Shown: positions 56,780 to 64,000 of the stretch, piece after piece
Numbering within the stretch: the first letter of the stretch is position 1
Layout: each line of letters starts with the position of its first letter
DNA from: Pseudomonas sp. AB6
GTDB taxonomy: Bacteria > Pseudomonadota > Gammaproteobacteria > Pseudomonadales > Pseudomonadaceae
Direction of reading: 5' to 3'
DNA: 64,000 nucleotides
NCBI RefSeq assembly: GCF_034314105.1
Contig: NZ_JAVIWJ010000001.1
Coordinates: forward strand, 188,501-252,500
The notes under the pieces: model-generated
Seen by the model: the letters and a program-made list of their open reading frames with translations, nothing else
What the model was told of the DNA's origin: nothing
Database searches by the model: none
Translations under genes and position numbers: made by a program

Positions 56780-57961
56780 ATGTTAAGCGCTCATGATCGT
56801 GCCATTGTTAAATCCACTGTGCCACTCCTCGAAAGCGGCGGCGAAACGTTGACCACGTATTTCTACCAAATGATGCTGAGAGAGTACCCGGAGGTGCGGC
56901 CTTTATTTAACCAGGCTCACCAAGCCAGTGGTGATCAGCCTAGAGCGCTGGCTAACGGCGTATTGATGTATGCGCGCCACATCGACGAACTAGAGCAACT
57001 GGGCGGACTGCTTGCAAAAATCATCAATAAGCACATCGCTTTGCAGATTTTGCCGCACCACTACCCCATCGTAGGTACCTGCCTGATTCGCGCCATTGAA
57101 GAAGTGCTGGGCAGTGACATCGCAACACCTGAAGTTTTGCGGGCCTGGAGCAATGCGTATAAACAGCTCGCCGACATTTTGATTGGCGCGGAGCAGGTGA
57201 TTTACGAGGAGAAAGCCGACGCTGTGGGCGGCTGGCGCGGGGCGCGGGAATTCAAGGTGGCTCGCCGCGTTGATGAAAGTGCTGAGATTACCTCGTTCCA
57301 TTTTGTGCCTGTCGATGGTGAGGCTGTTCTGGGTCACATCGCTGGCCAATACATTGGCTTGCAACTCTTCATTAATGGCGAAGAGACGCGCCGCAACTAT
57401 TCGTTGTCTGCGGTAGCCGATGGCTGCCAGTACCGTATCAGCGTCAAGCGTGAGCCCAACGGCTTGGCGTCGAATTTTCTGCATGACCACTTGCACGTCG
57501 GCGAGCGCATTAATCTCTTTACGCCTTCAGGAGAATTCACACTGACCGATAGCCTAAAACCGCTGGTGTTGATCAGCGGCGGGGTAGGCATTACGCCGAC
57601 ACTGGCGATGCTTGAAACCGCGTTGGCGACTTCGCGGCCAGTGCATTTTATTCACTGCGCGCGCAATGGCAGTGTGCATGCTTTCCGGGGTTGGGTTGAT
57701 GGCCTTGCCAGTCTTTATCCGCAGTTGAAGCACTTCTATTGCTACGCCGAAGACGATGGCGTTAGCTCTCCCGCGCATTCAGTGGGATTATTAGATCAAC
57801 AACGACTGGAGCAATGGTTGCCTGAAGACCGTGATCTGGATGCTTACTTCCTGGGGCCGAAAGGATTTATGGCGGCGGTAAAGCGCCAGCTCAAGGCGGC
57901 GGGTGTGCCTGAGCAGCAAAGTCGTTACGAGTTCTTCGGCCCGGCTTCTGCGCTTGAATAA
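56780..57961 (+). CDS. hmp: Flavohemoglobin, nitric oxide dioxygenase
   Basis: A 393-residue cytosolic enzyme that converts NO and O2 to nitrate using NAD(P)H. Globin domain (1-138): proximal heme ligand H85 in INKHIALQILPHHY, distal residues in LTTYFYQMML. FAD domain (about 150-255) with RRNYSLSAVADG, and NAD domain (about 260-393) with LISGGVGITPTLAMLE and FLGPKGFM. Full family length. Known as fhp in P. aeruginosa. No regulator gene (fhpR, nsrR, norR) is adjacent within this window. Confidence 0.97.
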   Translation: MLSAHDRAIVKSTVPLLESGGETLTTYFYQMMLREYPEVRPLFNQAHQASGDQPRALANGVLMYARHIDELEQLGGLLAKIINKHIALQILPHHYPIVGTCLIRAIEEVLGSDIATPEVLRAWSNAYKQLADILIGAEQVIYEEKADAVGGWRGAREFKVARRVDESAEITSFHFVPVDGEAVLGHIAGQYIGLQLFINGEETRRNYSLSAVADGCQYRISVKREPNGLASNFLHDHLHVGERINLFTPSGEFTLTDSLKPLVLISGGVGITPTLAMLETALATSRPVHFIHCARNGSVHAFRGWVDGLASLYPQLKHFYCYAEDDGVSSPAHSVGLLDQQRLEQWLPEDRDLDAYFLGPKGFMAAVKRQLKAAGVPEQQSRYEFFGPASALE

Positions 57962-58146
57962 AGATTGTTGAAGTACGCGCTCAACATGTCTCATCCTCGA
58001 TAGATGTCAGTGTGATGCCATCGGTCGATTCGATTTATCCTTGCGGTGATTTGCGCTTGAGTTGGTAACGACTGCCCATGATTATCGCGGGCGATTCGTC
58101 CGTTGAGCATTTACACTCTGTGTCAGACCATTTAAAGGGTAAAGGG

Positions 58147-58656
58147 ATGAGCGATAACTTAATGTATCTGGGGCGCGAGAAAAAATTTCTAGTGATGCTA
58201 GGGGTGATTTGCCTTGCGATGATCGGAGGCGCTTTGTACATGCAGGTGGTACTGGAAGAGGCGCCGTGCCCATTGTGTATCCTGCAACGTTATGCGTTGT
58301 TGTTTATTGCCATTTTTGCGTTCATTGGCGCTCTGATGCCGGGTCGCCTCAGCATTACGGTGTTCGAGGGGTTGGTGATGCTCAGTGCAATAGGCGGCGC
58401 CATGGTTGCAGGGCGCCACGCGTACATCCTTGCGCATCCCATAGAAAGCTGCGGTATCGATGTGCTTCAACCTATCGTGGACAGTATGCCGTTGGCCTAT
58501 TTATTTCCGCTGGGATTCCAAGTGGATGGCTTCTGCACTACGCCTTATCCGCCAATACTAGGATTATCATTGGCTGAGTGGGCGTTGGTCGCATTTGTAT
58601 TGACGGTGGTGTTGGTCCCGTTGGGAATTTTGCACAATCGCCGTAGTAGTCGTTGA
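58147..58656 (+). CDS. dsbB: Disulfide bond formation protein B
   Basis: A 169-residue inner-membrane protein that reoxidises DsbA and passes electrons to quinones. Four TM segments; first periplasmic loop C41-P-L-C44, second loop C102 and C130 (ESCGID, DGFCTTPYP), the four essential cysteines. The ATG at 58147 with AAAGGG is preferred over the 23-codon longer frame. Pseudomonas has two DsbB paralogues. Upstream of the quinol oxidase operon on the same strand, but 466 bases apart. Confidence 0.93.
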   Translation: MSDNLMYLGREKKFLVMLGVICLAMIGGALYMQVVLEEAPCPLCILQRYALLFIAIFAFIGALMPGRLSITVFEGLVMLSAIGGAMVAGRHAYILAHPIESCGIDVLQPIVDSMPLAYLFPLGFQVDGFCTTPYPPILGLSLAEWALVAFVLTVVLVPLGILHNRRSSR

Positions 58657-59122
58657 ACTTGAGGTATAGACTTCGAACGCCTTACATTTCCTGTGGAGAT
58701 TAGGGCGCTCATCTGTACCGTGTTCACCTTGGTAATTGATTTTTGCAGATTCTGATATGAACTATTGCTGAATGAGTCATAGTCAGCAAAAGGTTACCTA
58801 TCTACAATCGCCAGCATTAACCAGTCAGCACCGCACGCGCTATGGAAGAAACGATGCCCTCGGCGTCTCTACCACCTTTGTAGAGCGCGCCAGCATCAGG
58901 CGTTGACACCTCAGAATATCCGCACCAAATGGAATTGGTCTGCCAACCAGGCCGTTGCCACCATTCAAATAAGAAAACACAGATAATTTCGGATTTGTCG
59001 TTCGGCTCTTGAGCTGCTCAGGCACGCCCTTATTCAAATCAAAAAAAACGCCAACACCGGCAGGCTTTAGTGTCTGCGTTCGAAATCCAACTGACTGCGC
59101 AAGCTGCTTTAGAGGTCGTGAG
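58657..59122. other. 466-base region between dsbB and cyoA
   Basis: It must contain the cyo promoter. CTTATT-CAA-ATCAA at 59029-59042 resembles a half-perfect ANR box (8 of 10 positions). About 58800-59040 has coding-like base texture on the minus strand (NKGVPEQLKSRTT..., LNGGNGLVGRPIPFG) but no start signal and no family I know, so a decayed gene is possible. No small cyo-upstream membrane gene of the P. putida type is seen. Confidence 0.45.
59029..59042 (+). promoter_or_regulatory. Candidate ANR site upstream of cyoA
   Basis: CTTATTCAAATCAA agrees with TTGAT-N4-ATCAA at 8 of 10 positions: the right half is perfect, the left half has two mismatches. It lies 87 bases before the cyoA start. 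ANR repression of cyo at low oxygen is reported in P. putida. Confidence 0.4.
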
Positions 59123-60061
59123 ATGAGTAGAAAAGGGTACCCCAGATTACTAGGCTTCTTAGCCTTTTTGAGCACACTCGCGCTCAGTGGTTGTGGTATG
59201 TCCGTCCTTGATCCCAAAGGGCAGATAGGCGTTGACGAGAAGAACCTGATCATCACCGCCACCGTGCTGATGTTGTTAGTCGTCGTGCCTGTGATCGTCA
59301 TGACGTTTGTGTTCGCCTGGAAATATCGCGCCTCGAACACTCAAGCTACGTACGCACCAGACTGGGCACACTCGCATAAAATTGAAGCCATTGTCTGGGG
59401 CGTCCCGACCGTTATCGTTATTGCGTTGGGCATTTTGATCTGGAAATCAACTCACGACCTCGATCCCTACAAACCGCTTGAGTCGGCCATCAAACCAGTC
59501 ACCATCGAAGTAGTGATGATCGACTGGAAATGGCTGTTCATCTACCCGGACTTGGGCATTGCCACGGTCAACGAAATCAAGTTTCCCGCTAACGTACCGG
59601 TTAACTTTCGGATCACATCCGACGCGACGATGGGTTCATTCTTCATCCCAGGCCTGGGCGGTCAGATCTACGCCATGGCCGGTATGGAAACCAAACTGCA
59701 CCTGATCTCCAACGAGAATCATGTATACGACGGTATGGCAGCCAACCTCACTGGCGAGGGGTTTTCTGACCAGAAATTCAAGGCATACGCTACCTCCCAG
59801 GCTGATTTTGACGCCTGGGTTGCTGCCGCCAAGAAAGCACCAAATCAGCTCGACTTGATGCAATTTAACGAACTCGCCAAGCCAAGCGTGAAAAACCCTG
59901 TGGAGTACTTCGCCACCGTTCAGCCAGATCTGTTCCAGACCATCATCGATAAGTATGAAGGAATGAACAAAGGCGCCGGGATGAAGCATGAGGCAGGTGA
60001 GAAGAGTGAAATGACGGGTATGGACATGACTAAGCATTCGGCTGCCGGGGCAGAGGAGTAA
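59123..60061 (+). CDS. cyoA: Cytochrome bo3 ubiquinol oxidase subunit II
   Basis: A 312-residue lipoprotein-type subunit. Signal and lipobox MSRKGYPRLLGFLAFLSTLALSGCGMS (LSGC), two TM segments (about 42-66 and 88-108), then a periplasmic cupredoxin domain that lacks the CuA ligands, as expected of a quinol oxidase. The C-terminal tail is rich in M, E and K. The longer open frame (38 codons) runs over the promoter region; ATG 59123 has AGAGG upstream. First of five tightly packed cyo genes. Confidence 0.95.
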   Translation: MSRKGYPRLLGFLAFLSTLALSGCGMSVLDPKGQIGVDEKNLIITATVLMLLVVVPVIVMTFVFAWKYRASNTQATYAPDWAHSHKIEAIVWGVPTVIVIALGILIWKSTHDLDPYKPLESAIKPVTIEVVMIDWKWLFIYPDLGIATVNEIKFPANVPVNFRITSDATMGSFFIPGLGGQIYAMAGMETKLHLISNENHVYDGMAANLTGEGFSDQKFKAYATSQADFDAWVAAAKKAPNQLDLMQFNELAKPSVKNPVEYFATVQPDLFQTIIDKYEGMNKGAGMKHEAGEKSEMTGMDMTKHSAAGAEE

Positions 60062-60064
60062 CAG

Positions 60065-62041
60065 ATGTTCGGTAAATTAACGCTGGACGCGATTCCCTTC
60101 CATGTTCCGATAGTGATGGTGACGCTGTGCGTCATCGCGCTGGTTGGTGCGGCAGTGATCGCTTTAATAAGCTACAACCGCAAATGGGTTTACCTGTGGT
60201 CTGAATGGTTGACTTCGGTTGACCACAAGAAAATCGGCGTGATGTACATCGTCGTTGCGCTGGTCATGCTGCTGCGTGGTTTTGCAGACGCCCTCATGAT
60301 GCGCTCACAGTTGGCCCTGGCCAGCTCCGGCGGTGAAGGCTACCTGCCACCGGAACACTACGACCAGATCTTCACCGCGCACGGTGTGATCATGATCTTC
60401 TTCATGGCGATGCCTTTTGTGGTCGGCCTGATGAACATCGTCGTACCGCTGCAGATTGGTGCTCGAGACGTTGCCTTCCCGTTCCTCAACTCGTTGAGCT
60501 TCTGGTTGTTCGTTGTCGGTGCGGTATTGGTCAACTTGTCACTGGGTATCGGCGAATTCGCCCGTACCGGTTGGGTTGCCTATCCACCGCTCTCCGGCCT
60601 GGCTTATAGCCCGGGCGTGGGGGTTGATTACTACATCTGGGCCTTGCAGTTATCCGGGTTGGGTACGTTGCTGACGGGGGTGAACTTCATTGTCACCATC
60701 CTGAAAATGCGCGCACCTGGCATGACCTTGATGAAAATGCCGGTGTTCACCTGGAACTGCCTGTGCACCGCGATCTTGATCGCGGCATCGTTCCCGATCC
60801 TCACCGCCACCTTGATTCTGCTGACGCTTGATCGTTATCTGGGCATGCACTTCTTCACCAACGAGCTTGGTGGCAACCCGATGATGTATGTCAACCTCAT
60901 CTGGGCCTGGGGCCATCCAGAGGTTTACATCCTGATCCTGCCGGCATTCGGTGTGTTCTCGGAAGTGACGTCGACGTTTACCAAGAAAACACTGTTCGGC
61001 TACAAATCGTTGGTCTATGCGACTATCGCAATCACTGTTTTGTCGTTCGTTGTTTGGCTTCACCACTTCTTCACAATGGGTTCGGGTGCCAACGTCAACG
61101 CGTTCTTCGGAATCATGACGATCATTATTGCCGTTCCCACGGGAGTGAAGATCTTCACTTGGCTGTTCACCATGTTCCGCGGTCGGCTTGAATTCACCAC
61201 ACCAGTTCTGTGGACGTTGGGCTTTATCGTAACCTTCACTATCGGCGGCATGACCGGCGTACTGCTGGCGGTTCCGGGTGCTGACTTTGTGTTGCACAAC
61301 AGCCTGTTCCTGATCGCTCACTTCCACAACGTGATCATCGGTGGTGCGGTATTCGGTTACCTGGCAGGTTTCACCTACTGGTTCCCGAAAGCATTCGGCT
61401 TCAAGCTTAACGAGCGCCTGGGCAAGTACGCATTCTGGTGCTGGATCGTCGGCTTCTACCTGGCATTCATGCCGCTCTACGTACTGGGCTTCATGGGTAT
61501 GACCCGTCGCCTGAACCATACCGATAATCCGCAATGGACTCCTTGGCTCATCGCGGCCTTCGTTGGCGCGTTGGTCATCATGTGCGGCATCGCGTTCCAG
61601 CTCATTCAACTGGTTGTCAGCATCCGTGACCGCGAGAAGAACCGTGATCTCACTGGCGATCCGTGGGATGCCCGCACCCTTGAGTGGTCAACTTCTTCGC
61701 CTCCACCGTTCTACAACTTTGCCGAGCAGCCGGTTGTTGACGATCTGGATGCGTATTGGGGCATGAAAGAGCGCGGGATCAAGACCAAAACTGCCGCGGA
61801 TTACAAAAAAATCCACATGCCGCGTAACACTGGCGTGGGCTTCTACATCGGCTTTGGCAGCCTGATCTTCGGTTTTGCCTTGATCTGGCACATCTGGTGG
61901 TTAGCTGCGATCGGTCTGGTCGGGATGGTGGCAACCTTCATCATTCGCTCGAACGACGACGACATCGACTACTACGTCCCTGCCGAAGAAGTCGCGCGAA
62001 TCGAAAACGAACGCCTTCAACTTATGGCTAAGCAGGCTTAA
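60065..62041 (+). CDS. cyoB: Cytochrome bo3 ubiquinol oxidase subunit I
   Basis: A 658-residue catalytic subunit with about 15 TM segments. It holds the low-spin heme b and the heme o3-CuB centre. Key sites: [15 protein letters not shown] (the CuB histidine linked to tyrosine), the HHFFTMG histidine pair for CuB, and HFHNVIIGG for the two hemes. The K- and D-channel region contains the N-rich [19 protein letters not shown]. It pumps protons while reducing oxygen. Three bases after cyoA. Confidence 0.98.
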   Translation: MFGKLTLDAIPFHVPIVMVTLCVIALVGAAVIALISYNRKWVYLWSEWLTSVDHKKIGVMYIVVALVMLLRGFADALMMRSQLALASSGGEGYLPPEHYDQIFTAHGVIMIFFMAMPFVVGLMNIVVPLQIGARDVAFPFLNSLSFWLFVVGAVLVNLSLGIGEFARTGWVAYPPLSGLAYSPGVGVDYYIWALQLSGLGTLLTGVNFIVTILKMRAPGMTLMKMPVFTWNCLCTAILIAASFPILTATLILLTLDRYLGMHFFTNELGGNPMMYVNLIWAWGHPEVYILILPAFGVFSEVTSTFTKKTLFGYKSLVYATIAITVLSFVVWLHHFFTMGSGANVNAFFGIMTIIIAVPTGVKIFTWLFTMFRGRLEFTTPVLWTLGFIVTFTIGGMTGVLLAVPGADFVLHNSLFLIAHFHNVIIGGAVFGYLAGFTYWFPKAFGFKLNERLGKYAFWCWIVGFYLAFMPLYVLGFMGMTRRLNHTDNPQWTPWLIAAFVGALVIMCGIAFQLIQLVVSIRDREKNRDLTGDPWDARTLEWSTSSPPPFYNFAEQPVVDDLDAYWGMKERGIKTKTAADYKKIHMPRNTGVGFYIGFGSLIFGFALIWHIWWLAAIGLVGMVATFIIRSNDDDIDYYVPAEEVARIENERLQLMAKQA

Positions 62042-62044
62042 ACC

Positions 62045-62659
62045 ATGTCGAACTTAGTATTAGAAAGCCAGATTGCCCATGCTGAGGAGCATGGGCACGA
62101 GGATGCCGGGTCAATGACCGTGTTCGGCTTCTGGATCTACCTGATGACCGACTGCATCTTGTTCGCGACGATCTTCGCCGCTTACTCGGTGCTGAGCAAC
62201 AACGTTGCAGGTGGCCCGTCGGGCAAAGATATCTTCGAGCTGCCTTACGTTTTGGTAGAAACCTTCTGCCTGCTGTTCAGCAGTATCACCTACGGTTTCG
62301 CCATGTTGGCGATGCACAAAGGCAACAAGAAGGGCGTGATCGCTTGGTTGATCGTGACCTTCTTGTTGGGTCTCAGCTTCATCGGCATGGAAATCAATGA
62401 ATTCCATCACCTGATCGCTGAAGGCTTTGGTCCTGATCGCAGCGCCTTCCTGTCCGGCTTCTTCACGCTGGTGGGGACCCACGGTTTGCACGTGACTTCT
62501 GGTTTGATCTGGATGGCCGTGCTGATGTTCCAGATCAAGAAGAAAGGTCTGACCGCAACCAACATGACCCGTTTGAGCTGCCTGAGTTTGTTCTGGCACT
62601 TCCTGGACGTGGTTTGGATCTGCGTGTTCACCGTTGTCTACCTGATGGGAGCACTGTAA
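62045..62659 (+). CDS. cyoC: Cytochrome bo3 ubiquinol oxidase subunit III
   Basis: A 204-residue integral membrane subunit with five TM segments ([21 protein letters not shown], ...[19 protein letters not shown]). The E of subunit III lies in [17 protein letters not shown]. It begins 3 bases after cyoB and is followed by cyoD without a gap. Confidence 0.96.
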   Translation: MSNLVLESQIAHAEEHGHEDAGSMTVFGFWIYLMTDCILFATIFAAYSVLSNNVAGGPSGKDIFELPYVLVETFCLLFSSITYGFAMLAMHKGNKKGVIAWLIVTFLLGLSFIGMEINEFHHLIAEGFGPDRSAFLSGFFTLVGTHGLHVTSGLIWMAVLMFQIKKKGLTATNMTRLSCLSLFWHFLDVVWICVFTVVYLMGAL

Positions 62660-63022
62660 ATGGATCACGCTAATATCAGCCATGCTGGCGCCGAACACGC
62701 GCATGTCGGCAGTGCAGGTGCCGACCACGGCAGCTTGAAGTCCTACGCTATCGGTTTTTTCCTGTCGGTGATCCTTACGGTGATTCCGTTCGGTCTGCTG
62801 ATGCACCCGATCTTCGCTCAGCCGGTCACATTGGCAATCGTAGTGTTGTTCGCAGTGGTACAGATATTTGTCCACCTGGTGTTCTTCCTGCACATGAACA
62901 GGTCGTCCGAACAGCGTTGGAATATTGTCGCTTTTGCCTTCACTGCCCTGATCATCGTGATCGTGGTCGGCCTGTCGTTGTGGGTGATGTACAGCATCCA
63001 CACGAACATGATGGCGCACTGA
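62660..63022 (+). CDS. cyoD: Cytochrome bo3 ubiquinol oxidase subunit IV
   Basis: A 120-residue subunit with three TM segments (SYAIGFFLSVILTVIPFGLLM, TLAIVVLFAVVQIFVHLVFFLHM, IVAFAFTALIIVIVVGLSLWVMY). The histidine-rich soluble N-terminus (MDHANISHAGAEHAHVGSAG) is longer than in E. coli. It assists assembly of the oxidase. Its start directly follows the cyoC stop. Confidence 0.95.
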   Translation: MDHANISHAGAEHAHVGSAGADHGSLKSYAIGFFLSVILTVIPFGLLMHPIFAQPVTLAIVVLFAVVQIFVHLVFFLHMNRSSEQRWNIVAFAFTALIIVIVVGLSLWVMYSIHTNMMAH

Positions 63023-63031
63023 GGAATCTGA

Positions 63032-63919
63032 ATGTCCCTTAAGCACTTTATCCAAATCACCAAGCCGGGGATCATTTTCGGTAATGTGCTTTCGGTGGCA
63101 GGTGGCTTCTTCTTGGCTTCTAAAGGGCATGTCGACTTCGGCGTGTTCTTGGCTGCGGTAATAGGCACCTCGTTGGTAGTTGCGTCAGGTTGCGTTTTTA
63201 ACAACTGTATTGACCGCGACATCGACGTGAAAATGGAACGAACCAAGAATCGGGTGCTGGTGCAGGGGTTGGTTTCGTTGAAGCTGGCCTTGCTCTACGC
63301 CACCGTTTTGGGCGTCGCCGGGGTGGGCTTGCTTTATACCAAGGCCAACCCGCTGGCAGCGCTTTTTGCAGTCATTGGATTTGTGATTTACGTCGGCTTC
63401 TACAGCCTGTACCTAAAGCGCAAATCGGTGCATGGCACGTTGGTTGGAAGTCTATCTGGAGCCATGCCACCGGTGATTGGTTACGTGGCGGTGAGCAACA
63501 GCTTCGATATGGCGGCGCTGACGTTGCTGGTGATGTTCAGTTTGTGGCAGATGCCGCATTCCTATGCCATCGCGATTTTTCGCTTCAACGATTACCGAGC
63601 TGCGTCGATCCCGGTGCTTCCGGTGCTGCGCGGTATTGTCGTCGCCAAGCGGCACATCCTGATCTACATCTTGGCGTTTCTGGTAGCAACGCTGATGTTG
63701 ACGATCGGTGGTTATGCCGGCTTTAGTTACCTGGCCGTTGCTGCAGGGATGGGAATGTACTGGTTGTATATGGCCTGGACGGGCTATAAAGCGGTGGACG
63801 ACACTATTTGGGCACGTAAACTGTTTGTATTCTCCATTCTAACCATCACTGCTCTTAGTGTGATGATGTCAGTTGATTTTCAGGTGCCAAGTGAGTTGCT
63901 GGTTACTTACGCACGTTGA
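63032..63919 (+). CDS. cyoE: Protoheme IX farnesyltransferase
   Basis: A 295-residue UbiA-type membrane enzyme that converts heme b to heme o for CyoB. The prenyl-diphosphate binding motif is [17 protein letters not shown] (two aspartates for magnesium), and the second motif is [21 protein letters not shown]. About nine TM segments. It ends the cyo operon 9 bases after cyoD and is followed by a strong terminator. Confidence 0.97.
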   Translation: MSLKHFIQITKPGIIFGNVLSVAGGFFLASKGHVDFGVFLAAVIGTSLVVASGCVFNNCIDRDIDVKMERTKNRVLVQGLVSLKLALLYATVLGVAGVGLLYTKANPLAALFAVIGFVIYVGFYSLYLKRKSVHGTLVGSLSGAMPPVIGYVAVSNSFDMAALTLLVMFSLWQMPHSYAIAIFRFNDYRAASIPVLPVLRGIVVAKRHILIYILAFLVATLMLTIGGYAGFSYLAVAAGMGMYWLYMAWTGYKAVDDTIWARKLFVFSILTITALSVMMSVDFQVPSELLVTYAR

Positions 63920-63945
63920 ACCTACGCAGATGCTTGAACAGAGAC

Positions 63946-63977
63946 GCCCCGCTCCGATAAAGAGCGGGGCTTTTTTT
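63946..63977 (+). terminator. Rho-independent terminator of cyoABCDE
   Basis: GCCCCGCTC and GAGCGGGGC form a perfect 9-bp GC-rich stem with a 7-base loop, followed by seven T, 26 bases after the cyoE stop. Confidence 0.96.
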
Positions 63978-64000
63978 ATGGCTTGGTTGGGTAATCTTCG

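Noticed and set aside
58840..59340. 166-codon minus-strand frame over the cyoA start
   Set aside because: Runs antisense into cyoA and has no ribosome site. Only its downstream part is kept as a possible relic.
60650..61609. 319-codon open frame opposite cyoB
   Set aside because: Antisense of a highly conserved membrane gene; composition (H, D, Q rich) is the mirror of TM codons.
62111..63130. 339-codon open frame opposite cyoC, cyoD and cyoE
   Set aside because: Crosses three real genes antisense; histidine/glutamine-rich mirror of membrane segments.

Overview
The window is a stretch of Pseudomonas chromosome, most likely from the P. fluorescens / P. putida side of the genus. Nearly every gene has a recognisable Pseudomonas homologue. 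From memory, the order valS-holC-pepA-lptFG-gcv-arc-heme uptake-glucose catabolism follows the same run in P. putida, which is established knowledge and was not computed here. Short palindromic repeats typical of fluorescent pseudomonads lie between several genes. No rRNA, tRNA, CRISPR array, insertion sequence or prophage gene was seen.

From 1 to 8 kb: the minus-strand group pepA, holC, a small unknown gene and valS (cut by the window edge) faces away from lptFG, the permease pair of the lipopolysaccharide transporter. An RDD membrane protein and a cold-shock protein follow. From 8 to 16 kb: a glycine cleavage operon (gcvH, gcvP, sdaA, gcvT) is transcribed leftwards. Just upstream is gcsR, a TyrR-like sigma-54 activator. 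The gap between them holds a good -24/-12 promoter and three 18-bp dyad sites. glyA, present in the equivalent P. aeruginosa operon, is absent. From 16 to 21 kb: the arginine deiminase operon arcDABC, with an ANR-type box before arcD. From 21 to 25.6 kb: a heme-iron block with heme oxygenase, a TonB-dependent receptor and an ECF sigma factor. Fur-box-like sites are present, but there is no anti-sigma gene and no signalling domain on the receptor.

From 25.6 to 43.2 kb: a nearly complete peripheral glucose / Entner-Doudoroff regulon. It contains gapA, edd-glk-gltR-gtrS, the glucose ABC transporter gtsABCD with porin oprB, a mutarotase-like gene, hexR, and zwf-pgl-eda. HexR-type dyads lie in the gapA/edd gap and a related palindrome lies before zwf. 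A-rich Hfq/Crc-type motifs sit at the ribosome sites of gtsA, oprB and zwf.

From 43.2 to 53.2 kb: a more accessory part. It holds two small stress-type genes, a membrane diguanylate cyclase, about 670 bases with no convincing gene, and a chaperone-usher pilus locus. The pilus locus has a very short pilin-like protein, a major pilin, two chaperones, one usher and a tip adhesin. From 53 to 64 kb: a GlxA-type regulator, a cysteine-cluster protein, a small secreted protein, cheV, flavohemoglobin hmp, dsbB and the cytochrome bo quinol oxidase operon cyoABCDE, ending in a strong terminator.

The most unusual parts are the pilus locus with its minimal pilin beside a diguanylate cyclase, the heme sigma factor without a visible anti-sigma partner, the GcsR/sigma-54 control region, and the stretches before hmp and cyoA. 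All functional statements rest on motif recognition by eye; no database search was run.
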